DNA from: a virus
Reading direction: 5' to 3' (one strand)
IMG/VR virus record: IMGVR_UViG_3300010354_010220
Span: 1 to 27,763 of that record
DNA: 27,763 bases
The notes under the pieces are model-generated. The model was not told the DNA's origin. It ran no database searches and worked only from the letters and a program-made list of their open reading frames with translations. How positions within the stretch are numbered: the stretch's first letter is position 1; each line of letters starts with the position of its first letter. This document shows, piece by piece, positions 8,943 to 17,939 of this stretch. The translations under genes and the position numbers were made by a program.

Positions 8943-9956
8943 ATGTCAAACAAAGTTGCCCTTATTACGGGCATTACCGGACAAGACGGTTCTTATCTTG
9001 CAGAGCTACTTCTCGAAAAAGGTTACATGGTACATGGTATCATTCGTAGAAGCTCGTCTATTAATACTAAGCGTATAGATCACATCTACAGCAATCCTAA
9101 ATTAAAATTACATTATGGTGATGTAACTGATTCTCTATCTTTAATGAACATCATCAAAAAATATAAGCCACAGGAAATTTATAATTTGGCAGCACAAAGT
9201 CATGTTGCTGTTTCATTTGAAACTCCTGAATATACAGGCATGGTTGATGCATTAGGTACACTTAAAATTCTTGAGGTTGTACGTCTTTTGGATATGCAAC
9301 ATAGTGTAAAAATCTATCAGGCATCTACATCTGAACTATATGGTTTGGTTCAGGAAATCCCACAAAAAGAAACAACGCCTTTTTATCCTAGATCTCCTTA
9401 TGGCGTAGCAAAGCTCTATGGATATTGGATCGTTAAGAACTATCGTGAATCTTATAATATGTTTGCCTGCTCAGGCATTCTATTTAATCACGAGTCACCT
9501 CGCCGAGGACATAACTTTGTCACTAAGAAAATTGTTAATGGTTTAGAAGCAGTTAGTGCTGGTAGACAAGATTGTTTATATCTCGGCAATCTAAATTCTC
9601 TGCGTGACTGGGGTCACGCTAAAGACTACGTTGAAGCAATGTGGTTGATGCTACAACAGGATAAGCCTGAAGATTATGTTATTGCTACAGGTGAACAATA
9701 TTCTGTTAGAGAATTTGTTGAGCGTTGTGCTCCATACTACGGATTAAAAATTCGTTGGGAAGGACAAGGTTTGGATGAGGTAGGTATTGATACAGGTAGC
9801 GGCAAGGTTATTGTCCGTGTTGATCCTAAGTACTTCCGTCCTGCTGAAGTAGAAACTCTTTTAGGCGATTCGTCAAAAGCTAGGAGTGTCCTAGGTTGGA
9901 AGCCTAAGCATTCCTTTGACGATCTCGTAAGAGATATGTGCATGAATTTCGATTGA
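8943..9956 (+). CDS. gmd: GDP-mannose 4,6-dehydratase
   Basis: Converts GDP-D-mannose to GDP-4-keto-6-deoxy-D-mannose, the branch point to GDP-fucose, GDP-colitose and related sugars. It is a short-chain dehydrogenase with GITGQDG (NADP-binding) near the N terminus, the STSELYG motif, and catalytic YxxxK in [16 protein letters not shown] is typical of the family. I chose the ATG at 8943 (337 residues) because AGGAG at 8930-8934 precedes it and [10 protein letters not shown] is the normal family N terminus; an upstream in-frame start at 8865 would lie deep in the preceding gene. The protein looks complete. Confidence 0.95.
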   Translation: MSNKVALITGITGQDGSYLAELLLEKGYMVHGIIRRSSSINTKRIDHIYSNPKLKLHYGDVTDSLSLMNIIKKYKPQEIYNLAAQSHVAVSFETPEYTGMVDALGTLKILEVVRLLDMQHSVKIYQASTSELYGLVQEIPQKETTPFYPRSPYGVAKLYGYWIVKNYRESYNMFACSGILFNHESPRRGHNFVTKKIVNGLEAVSAGRQDCLYLGNLNSLRDWGHAKDYVEAMWLMLQQDKPEDYVIATGEQYSVREFVERCAPYYGLKIRWEGQGLDEVGIDTGSGKVIVRVDPKYFRPAEVETLLGDSSKARSVLGWKPKHSFDDLVRDMCMNFD

Positions 9957-9963
9957 GGATAAA

Positions 9964-10896
9964 ATGGAAAAGAACAGTAAAATTTTTGTTGCCGGTCACA
10001 ATGGTCTTGTGGGTTCTGCTATAGTTAGATAACTAAATGCAGAAGGATATACAAATCTTATTCTCAGATCAAAAGGTGAATTGGATTTGCGAGACCAGCG
10101 TGCAGTTAAAAACTTCTTTAGTACAGAACTTCCTGAATATGTATTTTTAGCTGCAGCTAAAGTCGGCGGCATCAATTGGAACTGGACTAATCCTGGCGAA
10201 TTTATTTACGACAATCTACAAATTCAAACGAACGTTATAGATGCAGCTTATAGAAACGGAGCCAAGAAGTTATTGTTTCTAGGTTCAGCCTGCATCTATC
10301 CCAAGGTTACCCCTCAACCTATTAAGGAAGAATATCTTCTTACTGCTCCACTTGAGCCTACGAATGAGGGGTACGCATTAGCGAAAATTACTGGTTTAAG
10401 AATGTGTGAATATTACAGACGCCAGTATGGATTTAACGCAATTAGTTGTATGCCCGCAAACCTGTATGGCCCGAATGATAACTTCATTCCAGAACACGGC
10501 CATGTAATACCTGGTATTATTAACAAAATGCACAATGCTATGAAGAATGGTGAAGATAGTATTGAATGCTGGGGCGATGGTACTCCTACACGAGAGTTTT
10601 TATATGTAGATGATTTAGCAGACGCTTGCTTTTGGCTAATGCAAAACTACAACGAAAAAGAATTCCTTAATGTAGGTAGCGATGAAGAACTTACAATTAA
10701 AGACTTGGTCAATAAGTTAACTAAAGAATTTGGTTTTACCGGCAAGGTTGTATGGAACACCGATAAGCCTAACGGTACTCCTAGACGCAAAATGGACAAC
10801 AGTAAACTAAAAGCTCTTGGTTGGTCTGCTAAGGTTAATTTTGACGAAGGCCTAAAGCGAACAATTGATTGGTATAAAAAGGAACATGTACTATGA
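9964..10896 (+). pseudogene. fcl: GDP-L-fucose synthase with an in-frame TAA at codon 23
   Basis: Encodes a GDP-4-keto-6-deoxymannose 3,5-epimerase/4-reductase of normal length (about 310 codons). It starts at an ATG with GAGGA at 9955-9959 and begins VAGHNGLVGSAI, the Rossmann NADPH-binding loop. Codon 23 (10030-10032) is TAA, and the frame then continues intact. Counting through the stop, the catalytic Ser108, Cys110, Tyr137 and Lys141 are all present, matching E. coli S107/C109/Y136/K140. No in-frame ATG lies shortly after the stop, and a later restart would lose the NADPH-binding loop. TAA is a normal stop elsewhere here, so general recoding is excluded. This is a recent nonsense mutation, a sequencing error or a readthrough site. 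Confidence 0.9.
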
Positions 10897-12065
10897 GCAG
10901 ATGGCCTTTAATGGGTGAGACAATCACCTTTACCGACAGACTTAAAATGGCTCATTTTGCCTTAACGGCAAAGAAGTTTACCTTCGGTGATAAGGTAAAA
11001 GAATTTGAAAAAGAATGGAGTAATTGGCTAGGCGCTAAGCATTCACTATTTGTTTCTTCTGGCAGTACAGCAAACTTTTTATTGGTTGCTGCTGTCATGG
11101 AATTATATAATCTAAAGCGAGGTGATAAGGTATTGTTACCTGCTTGCACCTGGATGACCAATGTTGCTCCTATTATACAATTAGGGCTTGAACCAGTATT
11201 CTGCGATATTAATTTAGATGATTTTAGTTTCGATATTGAAGAAGCTAGAAATATTGCGAAACATCACGATATAAAGATGATATTCGTAACACATCTACTT
11301 GGCTTTTCTGCTCCTAATGAACAGCTTCGAAAAATATTCCCTGATGCTTTAATGATAGATGATGTATGCGAATCGCATGGTTGTACTGATTATGACGGTG
11401 TTAAAAGAGGTTCAGATAGTTTAGGCGGAACATTTAGCTTTTATTTTGGACACCATATGTCTACAATTGAGGGCGGAATGGTTTCTACAAATGATACAGA
11501 TCTCTATGACATCATGAAAATGAAAAGAAGTCATGGTATGGCAAGAGAGTCTATCAAGTTTCAAGATTACGCAAACCTATATCCTGAAATAGATAAGCAA
11601 TTCTTATTTGTTACTGATGGTTACAATTTTAGAAACCATGAGATATGTGCCGTGCTTGGATTGTCGCAATTGAAAAGATTGGATGATATGATTTTTATTC
11701 GTAATAGAAATCATAGATTATTTAAAGAAATTATAGACAAATATCCTAATCTATTTTATAATATTAAAAATCCTGGAACTAATAGTAGTTTCTGTTTTCC
11801 CTTTATCTGCAAGTCAAAAGAAATTATGCTTGCAATGAAGGAAGAATTTGTTAAGTATGGTATTGAGTATAGACCAGTTGTTGCGGGCAATCTTCTGGCT
11901 CAACCATTCTTAAGAGATTATAGTATAGAAACAGAAAAAGAAGATACTAACGCAGACATAGTTCAGCGACAGGGTGTTTATATCGGTAACAATCATTTTG
12001 TTACTGTTAAGGATATGGAATTTTTAGATACAGTCGTAGGGGCAATAAATGACAAATTTCGGTGA
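10893..12065 (+). CDS. colD: ColD-like PLP-dependent GDP-4-keto-6-deoxymannose 3-dehydratase
   Basis: A 390-residue member of the DegT/DnrJ/EryC1/StrS PLP family. The catalytic Lys of the aminotransferases is replaced by His: the motif is FSFYFGHH, with His at 187-188, followed by STIEGG. This substitution marks the sugar 3-dehydratases; E. coli ColD uses His188 and is about the same length. The related E1/RfbH enzymes are longer and carry an Fe-S cluster. ColD acts on the product of GMD, encoded two genes upstream, on the way to GDP-L-colitose. The start overlaps the fcl stop by 4 nt. A plain aminotransferase such as perosamine synthase is less likely because the Lys is missing. Confidence 0.75.
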   Translation: MSRWPLMGETITFTDRLKMAHFALTAKKFTFGDKVKEFEKEWSNWLGAKHSLFVSSGSTANFLLVAAVMELYNLKRGDKVLLPACTWMTNVAPIIQLGLEPVFCDINLDDFSFDIEEARNIAKHHDIKMIFVTHLLGFSAPNEQLRKIFPDALMIDDVCESHGCTDYDGVKRGSDSLGGTFSFYFGHHMSTIEGGMVSTNDTDLYDIMKMKRSHGMARESIKFQDYANLYPEIDKQFLFVTDGYNFRNHEICAVLGLSQLKRLDDMIFIRNRNHRLFKEIIDKYPNLFYNIKNPGTNSSFCFPFICKSKEIMLAMKEEFVKYGIEYRPVVAGNLLAQPFLRDYSIETEKEDTNADIVQRQGVYIGNNHFVTVKDMEFLDTVVGAINDKFR

Positions 12066-12399
12066 TAGTATAGAATCAATTATTAAACAAACTGTAGATA
12101 GAGTATTAGCTGAGGGCGATATGCCTGACTCTACATATGTAGAAACAGATAACCTAGCAGAAGTTATTGAGAAGCTAGCAATTATTCATATTAGAATGTG
12201 GATGTTGGAAGATGCTTGTCAGGTAGCTAAAACGGATGAAGAACTAGCTGACCTAAAGCGCAAAGTAGATATTTGCTTTAAAGTAAAACGTCCTCGCTAC
12301 GTTCAAGCAATTAACCTAATGGTAGATGATGCGATTAAGCGCAATAGATCATTACGTGAAGATTCAGTAAAATTATACAAAGGAATAGACAATGGCTAA
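12049..12399 (+). CDS. DUF4254-like small protein
   Basis: A 116-residue helical protein. Trp51 and the Glu54-Asp55 pair in an RMWMLEDA segment, followed by LKRKVD and then a basic helix, resemble the W..ED...KR.ID pattern of DUF4254 proteins, which are found in polysaccharide clusters. It overlaps the ColD-like gene by 17 nt and the next gene by 8 nt. No catalytic motif, signal peptide or membrane segment is visible. It may be a structural partner of one of the glycosyltransferases; that is inference from position. Confidence 0.5.
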   Translation: MTNFGDSIESIIKQTVDRVLAEGDMPDSTYVETDNLAEVIEKLAIIHIRMWMLEDACQVAKTDEELADLKRKVDICFKVKRPRYVQAINLMVDDAIKRNRSLREDSVKLYKGIDNG

Positions 12400-13375
12400 A
12401 ATAGTATTCTTTAATCATTATCATCGAGGTGATTTGCTAACACACAAAGAGTTTGCTAAGCAACTAAAACAAGTTCTCGGACCACAGGGCGTTGAATTTG
12501 AATACATGCATTTTAACCATCCTAAGCTGACACGAGACATTGATATTCCTTTGGTAGGTGAACCTAGTAATCTAGATCCTAAGACCCCTTTCTATCAGAC
12601 AGAAGATACGTTGTATGTTAATACATGGATCGGATGCTTCTGGGATATTTTCTGTGCACATGGCGGTATTAATATGAACTCGCTATGGCATCAGTGGGAA
12701 AAGATTTATCAGACAATCAATGAATGTTTTGAGACAGATATTAAACTAAGCCAACGTAAAGAAGATTATCTTCCTAAGATTGATTTTACAGTATTCAATG
12801 TATCTAATATTGATAGCTATCTTAAAGAAAATAAAGAGTTTAAAAAGATTCTAATCTGTAATGGTGCACCTAAATCAGGACAGTCCTTTGCTGATAATAT
12901 GAAACAGTTTGTAGAACCTCTATCAGAAGAGTTTCCAAGCATTCATTTTATTATGACTGAGAAGTTTAGTACAGATAGACCTAATATTAAATTCACTGAT
13001 GATATTGTAGGTGACACCGAAGTAGTAGATAAGCGTGCACCTTGGGAAGATCGAGAAGTTAATAACTGCGATGTTCAAGAGATTTCTTATCTAAGTGAAA
13101 ATTGTGATGCTATTGTCGGCAAGAATTCTGGCCCATATGTATTCTGCGAAACATATAACAACTATATGGATCCTAAAAAGAAGTTTCTTTCCTATAATGT
13201 AAGCTGGGGCATTGGTAAGCCATTGACCGAAACAATGTCAAATGGTTTGTCATTAAAGGCTTCTTATAAGATTCAGCCTGTTGAAGGTCCAGCTAAAGGA
13301 GATCTAAACAATCTAACGGCTGACGATATTGCAAACATTAATAATTCTTTACATAGTTTGGCGGAGAGTCTATGA
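12392..13375 (+). CDS. Putative GT-B-type glycosyltransferase or related protein
   Basis: A 327-residue protein without a family I can name firmly. The N terminus MAKIVFFNHYHRGD and the late segment CDAIVGKNSGPYVFCET look like the two Rossmann halves of a GT-B enzyme, the second resembling the donor-site loop of heptosyltransferase-like proteins. The central segment KKILICNGAPKSGQSF begins the second half, near residue 152. It overlaps both neighbours by 4-8 nt within the sugar operon. A transferase role rests on fold-like features and context only. Confidence 0.45.
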   Translation: MAKIVFFNHYHRGDLLTHKEFAKQLKQVLGPQGVEFEYMHFNHPKLTRDIDIPLVGEPSNLDPKTPFYQTEDTLYVNTWIGCFWDIFCAHGGINMNSLWHQWEKIYQTINECFETDIKLSQRKEDYLPKIDFTVFNVSNIDSYLKENKEFKKILICNGAPKSGQSFADNMKQFVEPLSEEFPSIHFIMTEKFSTDRPNIKFTDDIVGDTEVVDKRAPWEDREVNNCDVQEISYLSENCDAIVGKNSGPYVFCETYNNYMDPKKKFLSYNVSWGIGKPLTETMSNGLSLKASYKIQPVEGPAKGDLNNLTADDIANINNSLHSLAESL

Positions 13376-14247
13376 AAAAATTGAAACTAGGATTTGCTGA
13401 TACGCACGAACATCTTGCACAATTCTTTTACAGTTTACTTGCTAACAGATATGATGTAGAGATTGATAACGACAATCCCGATTATCTAATTTTCGGCGAT
13501 GACAATTTTGGCACAACTAATAAAAAATTCTCTAAAAAGGATTGCGTAAAGATTTTTTATACTGGAGAGAATCGTCGTCCTGCAGATTATGATTGTCATT
13601 ATGCAATAACATTTGACCATGTCTACAGCAATTGGCATTATCGTTTGCCACTATTTGTTGTGTATATGTGGGCATTGGAAAATATTCATAACTTAAATTA
13701 TGGTTTCTATCATATTCTAGGTGAGCACAACCCACAACTTAAAACAGACTTTTGTTCTTTCGTAGTATCAAATCCCGGATGCCAAGAACGTAATGACTTC
13801 TTTAAGAAGTTGCATGCCATTAAGCCTGTTAACAGTGCAGGTAAATTATATAACAACGTCAGTGCAAAATTAGATGGCGAACAAGCAAAGATCGATTTCC
13901 TTGCTAAGCGCAAATTTAATATTTGTTTTGAATCAGGTTCACATCCCGGTTATGTAACTGAGAAGATTCTACATGCATTCTATGCGCAGACTGTTCCTAT
14001 TTACTGGGGAAGTCCTACAATCAATGCAGACTTTAACCATCAAGCATTTGTTAATGTTCATGACTTCGATAACATGGATCAAGTTGTTGATTATGTAATG
14101 TTGCTTGATTCCAATGAAGATCTTTATAATAGATTGCTAGCCGCTCCTAAATTATCAAGCAATGTTCCTAAAGATTATATGCTATTGAATAATTTCTTAA
14201 ATTGGTTTGACGCAGTTGTTTATAATAGAATTGATGCCAGAGAATAA
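13372..14247 (+). CDS. GT10 alpha-1,3/4-fucosyltransferase
   Basis: A 291-residue enzyme with the unmistakable GT10 signature: FNICFESG, then GYVTEK at 193-198, followed by VPIYWGSP and FNHQAFVNVHDF. GT10 enzymes transfer L-fucose from GDP-fucose to an acceptor sugar, and some accept GDP-colitose-like analogues. The length fits short bacterial members without the C-terminal heptad repeats of Helicobacter enzymes. The start overlaps the upstream gene by 4 nt and the stop shares one base with the next ATG. With GMD and the fucose synthase remnant it forms a consistent fucosylation module. The acceptor is unknown. Confidence 0.9.
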   Translation: MKKLKLGFADTHEHLAQFFYSLLANRYDVEIDNDNPDYLIFGDDNFGTTNKKFSKKDCVKIFYTGENRRPADYDCHYAITFDHVYSNWHYRLPLFVVYMWALENIHNLNYGFYHILGEHNPQLKTDFCSFVVSNPGCQERNDFFKKLHAIKPVNSAGKLYNNVSAKLDGEQAKIDFLAKRKFNICFESGSHPGYVTEKILHAFYAQTVPIYWGSPTINADFNHQAFVNVHDFDNMDQVVDYVMLLDSNEDLYNRLLAAPKLSSNVPKDYMLLNNFLNWFDAVVYNRIDARE

Positions 14248-14951
14248 TGAAGATACAAACATTCATATTCAATTGGAGAGGACAGTACGAGAAGACTATC
14301 GAAAAAGAAATGCAATTAAATGCTATAGGTGTAACACCAATAGTAATTAATAGTGACGATGAGAACAAAGAGGATCGTTGGCATAATATTGGAGAGGAAA
14401 GTTATTTCACTGCTCAGTTTCTAAAAGCTATCGAGTTATTCGATGGCGATGTACTGTTCCATATTCAAGGTGATGCATCGTATGATAATTGGAGACAATT
14501 ATATGAGGACGCTAAAAAATATTATGAGATAACAGACTGGGGAATCTATGCACCTAACGTAGATTATACCTGGTACGATTCTACAAGAACTGATATTCAT
14601 TCTATAGACTTTCCTGTAGACCAACTTAAGATTGTTGCTAACACAGATTGCACTTGCTGGTTCATCCATAAAGATGTTATTAATTGGTACAAAGAGTTAA
14701 AGCTAGATTTTGGTAAGTATAAAATGGGCTGGTGCTGGGATATAGTATTTCCTGCACTTTGTTTCATACATCAAAGACCAGTTGTCCGAGATTATGCTCA
14801 CACTATTGAACATCCTAGAGGAACTAATTATAATACAGATCAAGCAGAAAGAGAAATGTGGGATCTGTTTAATTCATTGCCTGTAGACTTAAAACAAGCA
14901 TTTGGTTATATTAAGGGTCACCGAGAAAAATTAGCCAGTTACTATAAATGA
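14247..14951 (+). CDS. Putative glycosyltransferase (GT-A-like)
   Basis: A 234-residue protein of the sugar operon. It starts with a beta strand, IQTFIFNWRGQ, followed by a segment that could bind a nucleotide sugar, and has DVLFHIQGDAS, where GDAS may stand in for a DXD metal site. Two tryptophans flank the CTCWFIHKDV segment, which looks like an acceptor loop. I know similar phage and bacterial hypothetical proteins only as unnamed transferases. The TAATG junction with the fucosyltransferase and the ATGA junction downstream show tight coupling. Confidence 0.5.
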   Translation: MKIQTFIFNWRGQYEKTIEKEMQLNAIGVTPIVINSDDENKEDRWHNIGEESYFTAQFLKAIELFDGDVLFHIQGDASYDNWRQLYEDAKKYYEITDWGIYAPNVDYTWYDSTRTDIHSIDFPVDQLKIVANTDCTCWFIHKDVINWYKELKLDFGKYKMGWCWDIVFPALCFIHQRPVVRDYAHTIEHPRGTNYNTDQAEREMWDLFNSLPVDLKQAFGYIKGHREKLASYYK

Positions 14952-15586
14952 AAAAGATTATTGCATTTAGTTTATGGGGAAACGATCCTAAGTATTGTGT
15001 AGGCGCAATTAGAAATGCGCAGCTTGCTCAGGTTCATTTTCCAGATTGGGAATGCTGGTTTTACCATGACAGTAGTGTCCCCTTATCCTACATCAAGGCT
15101 TTAGATGCCTTTAGTAATTCTAAGACTATTAAGATCGCAGATGAAAGTATCTTTGGTGCATTCTGGAGATTCTTCTCAATGCAAAAGGATACTATAGTAT
15201 TGTCACGTGATACTGATTCTAGATTATCTAATAGAGAAGCAGTTATAGTAGATGACTGGCTAAAGAAAGACACTAAACTATGCGTAATTCGAGACCATAT
15301 AAATCATTATGAGTTTCCTATACTTGCAGGTATGTGGGGAATAAAAGATGGTCTATGTGAATCACTACATAAGAAGATGCCTAGGTATTGGGGAACACAT
15401 CAATACTTAATGGATCAATATTACTTGAGAGATGATGTTTGGCCTCAACTACGCAATAATGCAAGTGAATATGGTCTTAAAGAAACGATATGGATGAGGG
15501 ATTCTTATAAAGACATTGGCAAAGACTTTATAGGTCAGACATATGATGCAAATGAAATGCCGGTATATGATGGAGCATTATCTTGA
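14948..15586 (+). CDS. Putative glycosyltransferase with DXD motif
   Basis: A 212-residue protein starting KKIIAFSLWGNDPKY. The motif SRDTDSR, with DTD at 88-90, is a likely nucleotide-sugar and metal-binding DXD site. ILAGMWGIKDG further on resembles the acceptor region of small GT-A transferases found in phage and bacterial glycan clusters. The donor sugar cannot be told. It overlaps the preceding gene by 4 nt (ATGA) and the next by 4 nt (TTGA). Confidence 0.6.
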   Translation: MKKIIAFSLWGNDPKYCVGAIRNAQLAQVHFPDWECWFYHDSSVPLSYIKALDAFSNSKTIKIADESIFGAFWRFFSMQKDTIVLSRDTDSRLSNREAVIVDDWLKKDTKLCVIRDHINHYEFPILAGMWGIKDGLCESLHKKMPRYWGTHQYLMDQYYLRDDVWPQLRNNASEYGLKETIWMRDSYKDIGKDFIGQTYDANEMPVYDGALS

Positions 15587-16323
15587 GTAAAAGCGTTACA
15601 ATTATTACACCGACAACAGGTGCAGATTATCTAGCTAAGAATTTAGAATCTGTTAAGAATCAGACATACGATAATGTAAAACATCTTGTGGTTGTAGATG
15701 GGCCACAGTTTGTAGCAAAAGTTACATCTAGTCTATTCTTTTCCCCGGGTGCAACTGTTTTAACTTTGCCTGAAAATACGGGGCATAGTCAGTATAATGG
15801 TCATAGAATTTACGGAGGATTATCTTTTCTCTGTAATAGTGATTATGTAATGTTTCTAGATGAAGACAATTGGATTGATCCTAACCATGTAGAATCTCTT
15901 ATTAATGTTGCGGAAAATAATGATTGGGCATTTTCACTTAGAAAAATTGTAGACAAAGATGACAACTTCATCTGCAATGATGATTGTGAAAATCTAGGCT
16001 TGTGGCCTACTTGTATTAGTGACAAAGAACTATTTGTCGACGTAGGCGCATACTTCTTACCTACACCTCTTGCTGTTCAACTTGCTCCTATTTGGTATAG
16101 ACGTGCAAGGCATCCTGACGATCAACCTGAAGTAGATAGAGCAATGATGCAAACTCTATTGCAGTATGATTTTAAGTATGACACCAATGGCGAGTATACA
16201 TTGAATTATAGAGTAGGCAATAGAGCAGATTCAGTGCAGGCTAATTTCTTCCTTTGGGGCAATCAACAAACACAGAATAGATATCCTAACGGTAACTATC
16301 CTTGGAGAAAGAAGAATGCGTGA
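15583..16323 (+). CDS. Family 2 glycosyltransferase
   Basis: A 246-residue GT-A enzyme. The start SVTIITPTTG and the segment ESVKNQTYDNVKHLVVVDG are typical GT2 N-terminal strands. The metal-binding DED is at 93-95 in FLDEDNW. The start is a TTG at 15583, overlapping the upstream TGA as TTGA; GGAG at 15572-15575 is well placed for it, and no ATG lies nearby in frame. It probably adds one residue to the glycan built by this operon. Confidence 0.8.
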   Translation: MSKSVTIITPTTGADYLAKNLESVKNQTYDNVKHLVVVDGPQFVAKVTSSLFFSPGATVLTLPENTGHSQYNGHRIYGGLSFLCNSDYVMFLDEDNWIDPNHVESLINVAENNDWAFSLRKIVDKDDNFICNDDCENLGLWPTCISDKELFVDVGAYFLPTPLAVQLAPIWYRRARHPDDQPEVDRAMMQTLLQYDFKYDTNGEYTLNYRVGNRADSVQANFFLWGNQQTQNRYPNGNYPWRKKNA

Positions 16324-17014
16324 TAAGATTATTGTTCTAACTCATTTAGGGTTAGGTGATATGATTTGTTGCTATAGTATAGTTAAGGCAGTACTTGATA
16401 GTGTTGCTCATACTGTTATTGTGCCTTGCAAAGAAAAGTATGTTAATTCTTTAAAGCATCTTTATTCCAGCGAAACAAAGATAGTTCTTTTATCAATGGC
16501 AGTCCCTGACAATAATATTGGCTCAGAATTAGCAACTGTTTTAAATTATGGTCAGCAAAATAATGTTGACATAATCCAAATAGGATTTAACAATATTCAA
16601 AATCCTTTTCATTATAAACATTTCTTTGAACAAGTATCAGTTCCCTATCAGTCAAGCTGGGAAAGATTTCCTGATTTTCAATCTACTCCCCAATCCAAGC
16701 AATTATATGATTCACTAGAGAATAAAGATTATGCTCTAGTTATAAACACTAATTCTTATGGTTCTTATGATCTAAAGATAGATACTGATTTACCTCAATT
16801 AAAAATGTATGATGCTAATTTAGGATTAGGTATTTTTGATTGGCTGGATGTAATTAAAAATGCAAAAGAGATACATAGTGTTGGCACTGGACCATTTCAC
16901 CTTATTGACAGAATAAAGAAGTTTAATTATAATTGTAAATTATATTTTCATAATGTACGGCAAGATTATCACACCGTTGACACACATTGGGATTGGACTT
17001 TAATTGACTACTAA
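16316..17014 (+). CDS. GT9-like (heptosyltransferase-fold) protein
   Basis: A 232-residue protein. VLTHLGLGDMICCYSIVKA at residues 7-25 matches the N-terminal loop of the ADP-heptose transferase (GT9) fold. EIHSVGTGPFHLIDRI near the C terminus matches the donor-binding segment in which a Ser/Thr-G-P-x-H-L pattern is common. At 232 residues it is shorter than typical GT9 enzymes (about 320-350), so part of the central region is reduced. The heptose-kinase-like gene next door makes a heptose-related donor conceivable. Confidence 0.6.
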   Translation: MRDKIIVLTHLGLGDMICCYSIVKAVLDSVAHTVIVPCKEKYVNSLKHLYSSETKIVLLSMAVPDNNIGSELATVLNYGQQNNVDIIQIGFNNIQNPFHYKHFFEQVSVPYQSSWERFPDFQSTPQSKQLYDSLENKDYALVINTNSYGSYDLKIDTDLPQLKMYDANLGLGIFDWLDVIKNAKEIHSVGTGPFHLIDRIKKFNYNCKLYFHNVRQDYHTVDTHWDWTLIDY

Positions 17015-17933
17015 AAAGCATTTGGTTATCGGTGATCTAATATTAGATAGATTTATCTACGGTCACGCTAATAGAATTTCTGCAGAAGCACCTACCTTGG
17101 TATTAGATGTAGATAAAGAAATTGATATGCTCGGTGGAGCATATAATGTCGCAGCACATATTGCTCATTTAGGACATCAATGTAATTTCGCAAGTGTTGT
17201 AGGCAAAGACTTTGAAGATATCTATCCTACATTTAATGATAAGTTTCATCCCAATACAAGTCTATTGCTATTAGCTGAATTAGAAAGACATACATCGGTA
17301 AAGACCAGACTTATTTCTGAGTATAAGAATACGCATTTACTAAGATTTGATTATGAAACGGTAAAAGATATCTCTGAAAATAATCAGCAAAGCATTGTGC
17401 AGTTCTTAAATAATCCTGAGGAGTTCGATGCTATTCTTTTGATTGATTATAAGAAGGGTGTTATTACTAAGAATCTTGCTGAGAAGGTTATTGAAATCGC
17501 TAACAGTAAAAGCATTCCTGTATTCGTTGATACTAAGCGAGATGATCTAAGTTGGTTTAGAAATGCTACTATTATTAAACCAAACAAATATGAGTTTGAA
17601 AAGATTAGACTGCGATATGCTCCAGATTGTAGCATGGAAGATGCGTGTGGTGTTATTTGCGAAAAACTAAACATTTCCAATATTGTTATCACCGCAGGTA
17701 ATGAAGGTATTTTTGCTTATAACATACAGAACAAATTAGTTCATTATAAAGCAGAGAAAGTAGAAGCTAAAGAATTAAGCGGGGCAGGTGATTCTGTTCT
17801 TGCAGTTTTAAGTTATTGTTTATCTGAAGGTTATAGTTTTGAATCAGCTGTTGTGTTTGCAAATAAACTAGCAGCAAAATTTGTATCATCAGGAATACAA
17901 TATAGGGCAAAAAAAGAAGATCTATTTGGTTGA
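17004..17933 (+). CDS. PfkB-family sugar kinase, heptose-7-phosphate kinase (HldE N-domain) type
   Basis: A 309-residue ribokinase-fold protein closest to the kinase domain of HldE/HldA, which phosphorylates D-glycero-D-manno-heptose 7-phosphate at C1. Visible motifs are GDLILDRFIYG, RISAEAP, GGAYN at 44-48, DYKKGV and GAGDS with catalytic Asp263. The cytidylyl/adenylyltransferase domain of bifunctional HldE is absent. The start must be the TTG at 17004 (GGA at 16995-16997), since no ATG lies upstream of the conserved N terminus. It overlaps the previous gene by 11 nt. No other heptose-pathway gene is in the window, so the real substrate may differ. Confidence 0.8.
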   Translation: MTTKKHLVIGDLILDRFIYGHANRISAEAPTLVLDVDKEIDMLGGAYNVAAHIAHLGHQCNFASVVGKDFEDIYPTFNDKFHPNTSLLLLAELERHTSVKTRLISEYKNTHLLRFDYETVKDISENNQQSIVQFLNNPEEFDAILLIDYKKGVITKNLAEKVIEIANSKSIPVFVDTKRDDLSWFRNATIIKPNKYEFEKIRLRYAPDCSMEDACGVICEKLNISNIVITAGNEGIFAYNIQNKLVHYKAEKVEAKELSGAGDSVLAVLSYCLSEGYSFESAVVFANKLAAKFVSSGIQYRAKKEDLFG

Positions 17934-17939
17934 GGTAAC

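Noticed and set aside
16566-16571. TTGACA -35-like sequence in the GT9-like gene
   Set aside because: No acceptable -10 at 16-18 nt; it is coding sequence.
17439-17467. TTGATT-17-TATTAC with a GGGTGT spacer end, similar to the twin promoters
   Set aside because: It encodes the conserved DYKKGV motif of the sugar kinase, so the bases are explained by protein constraint, and both hexamers are weak.
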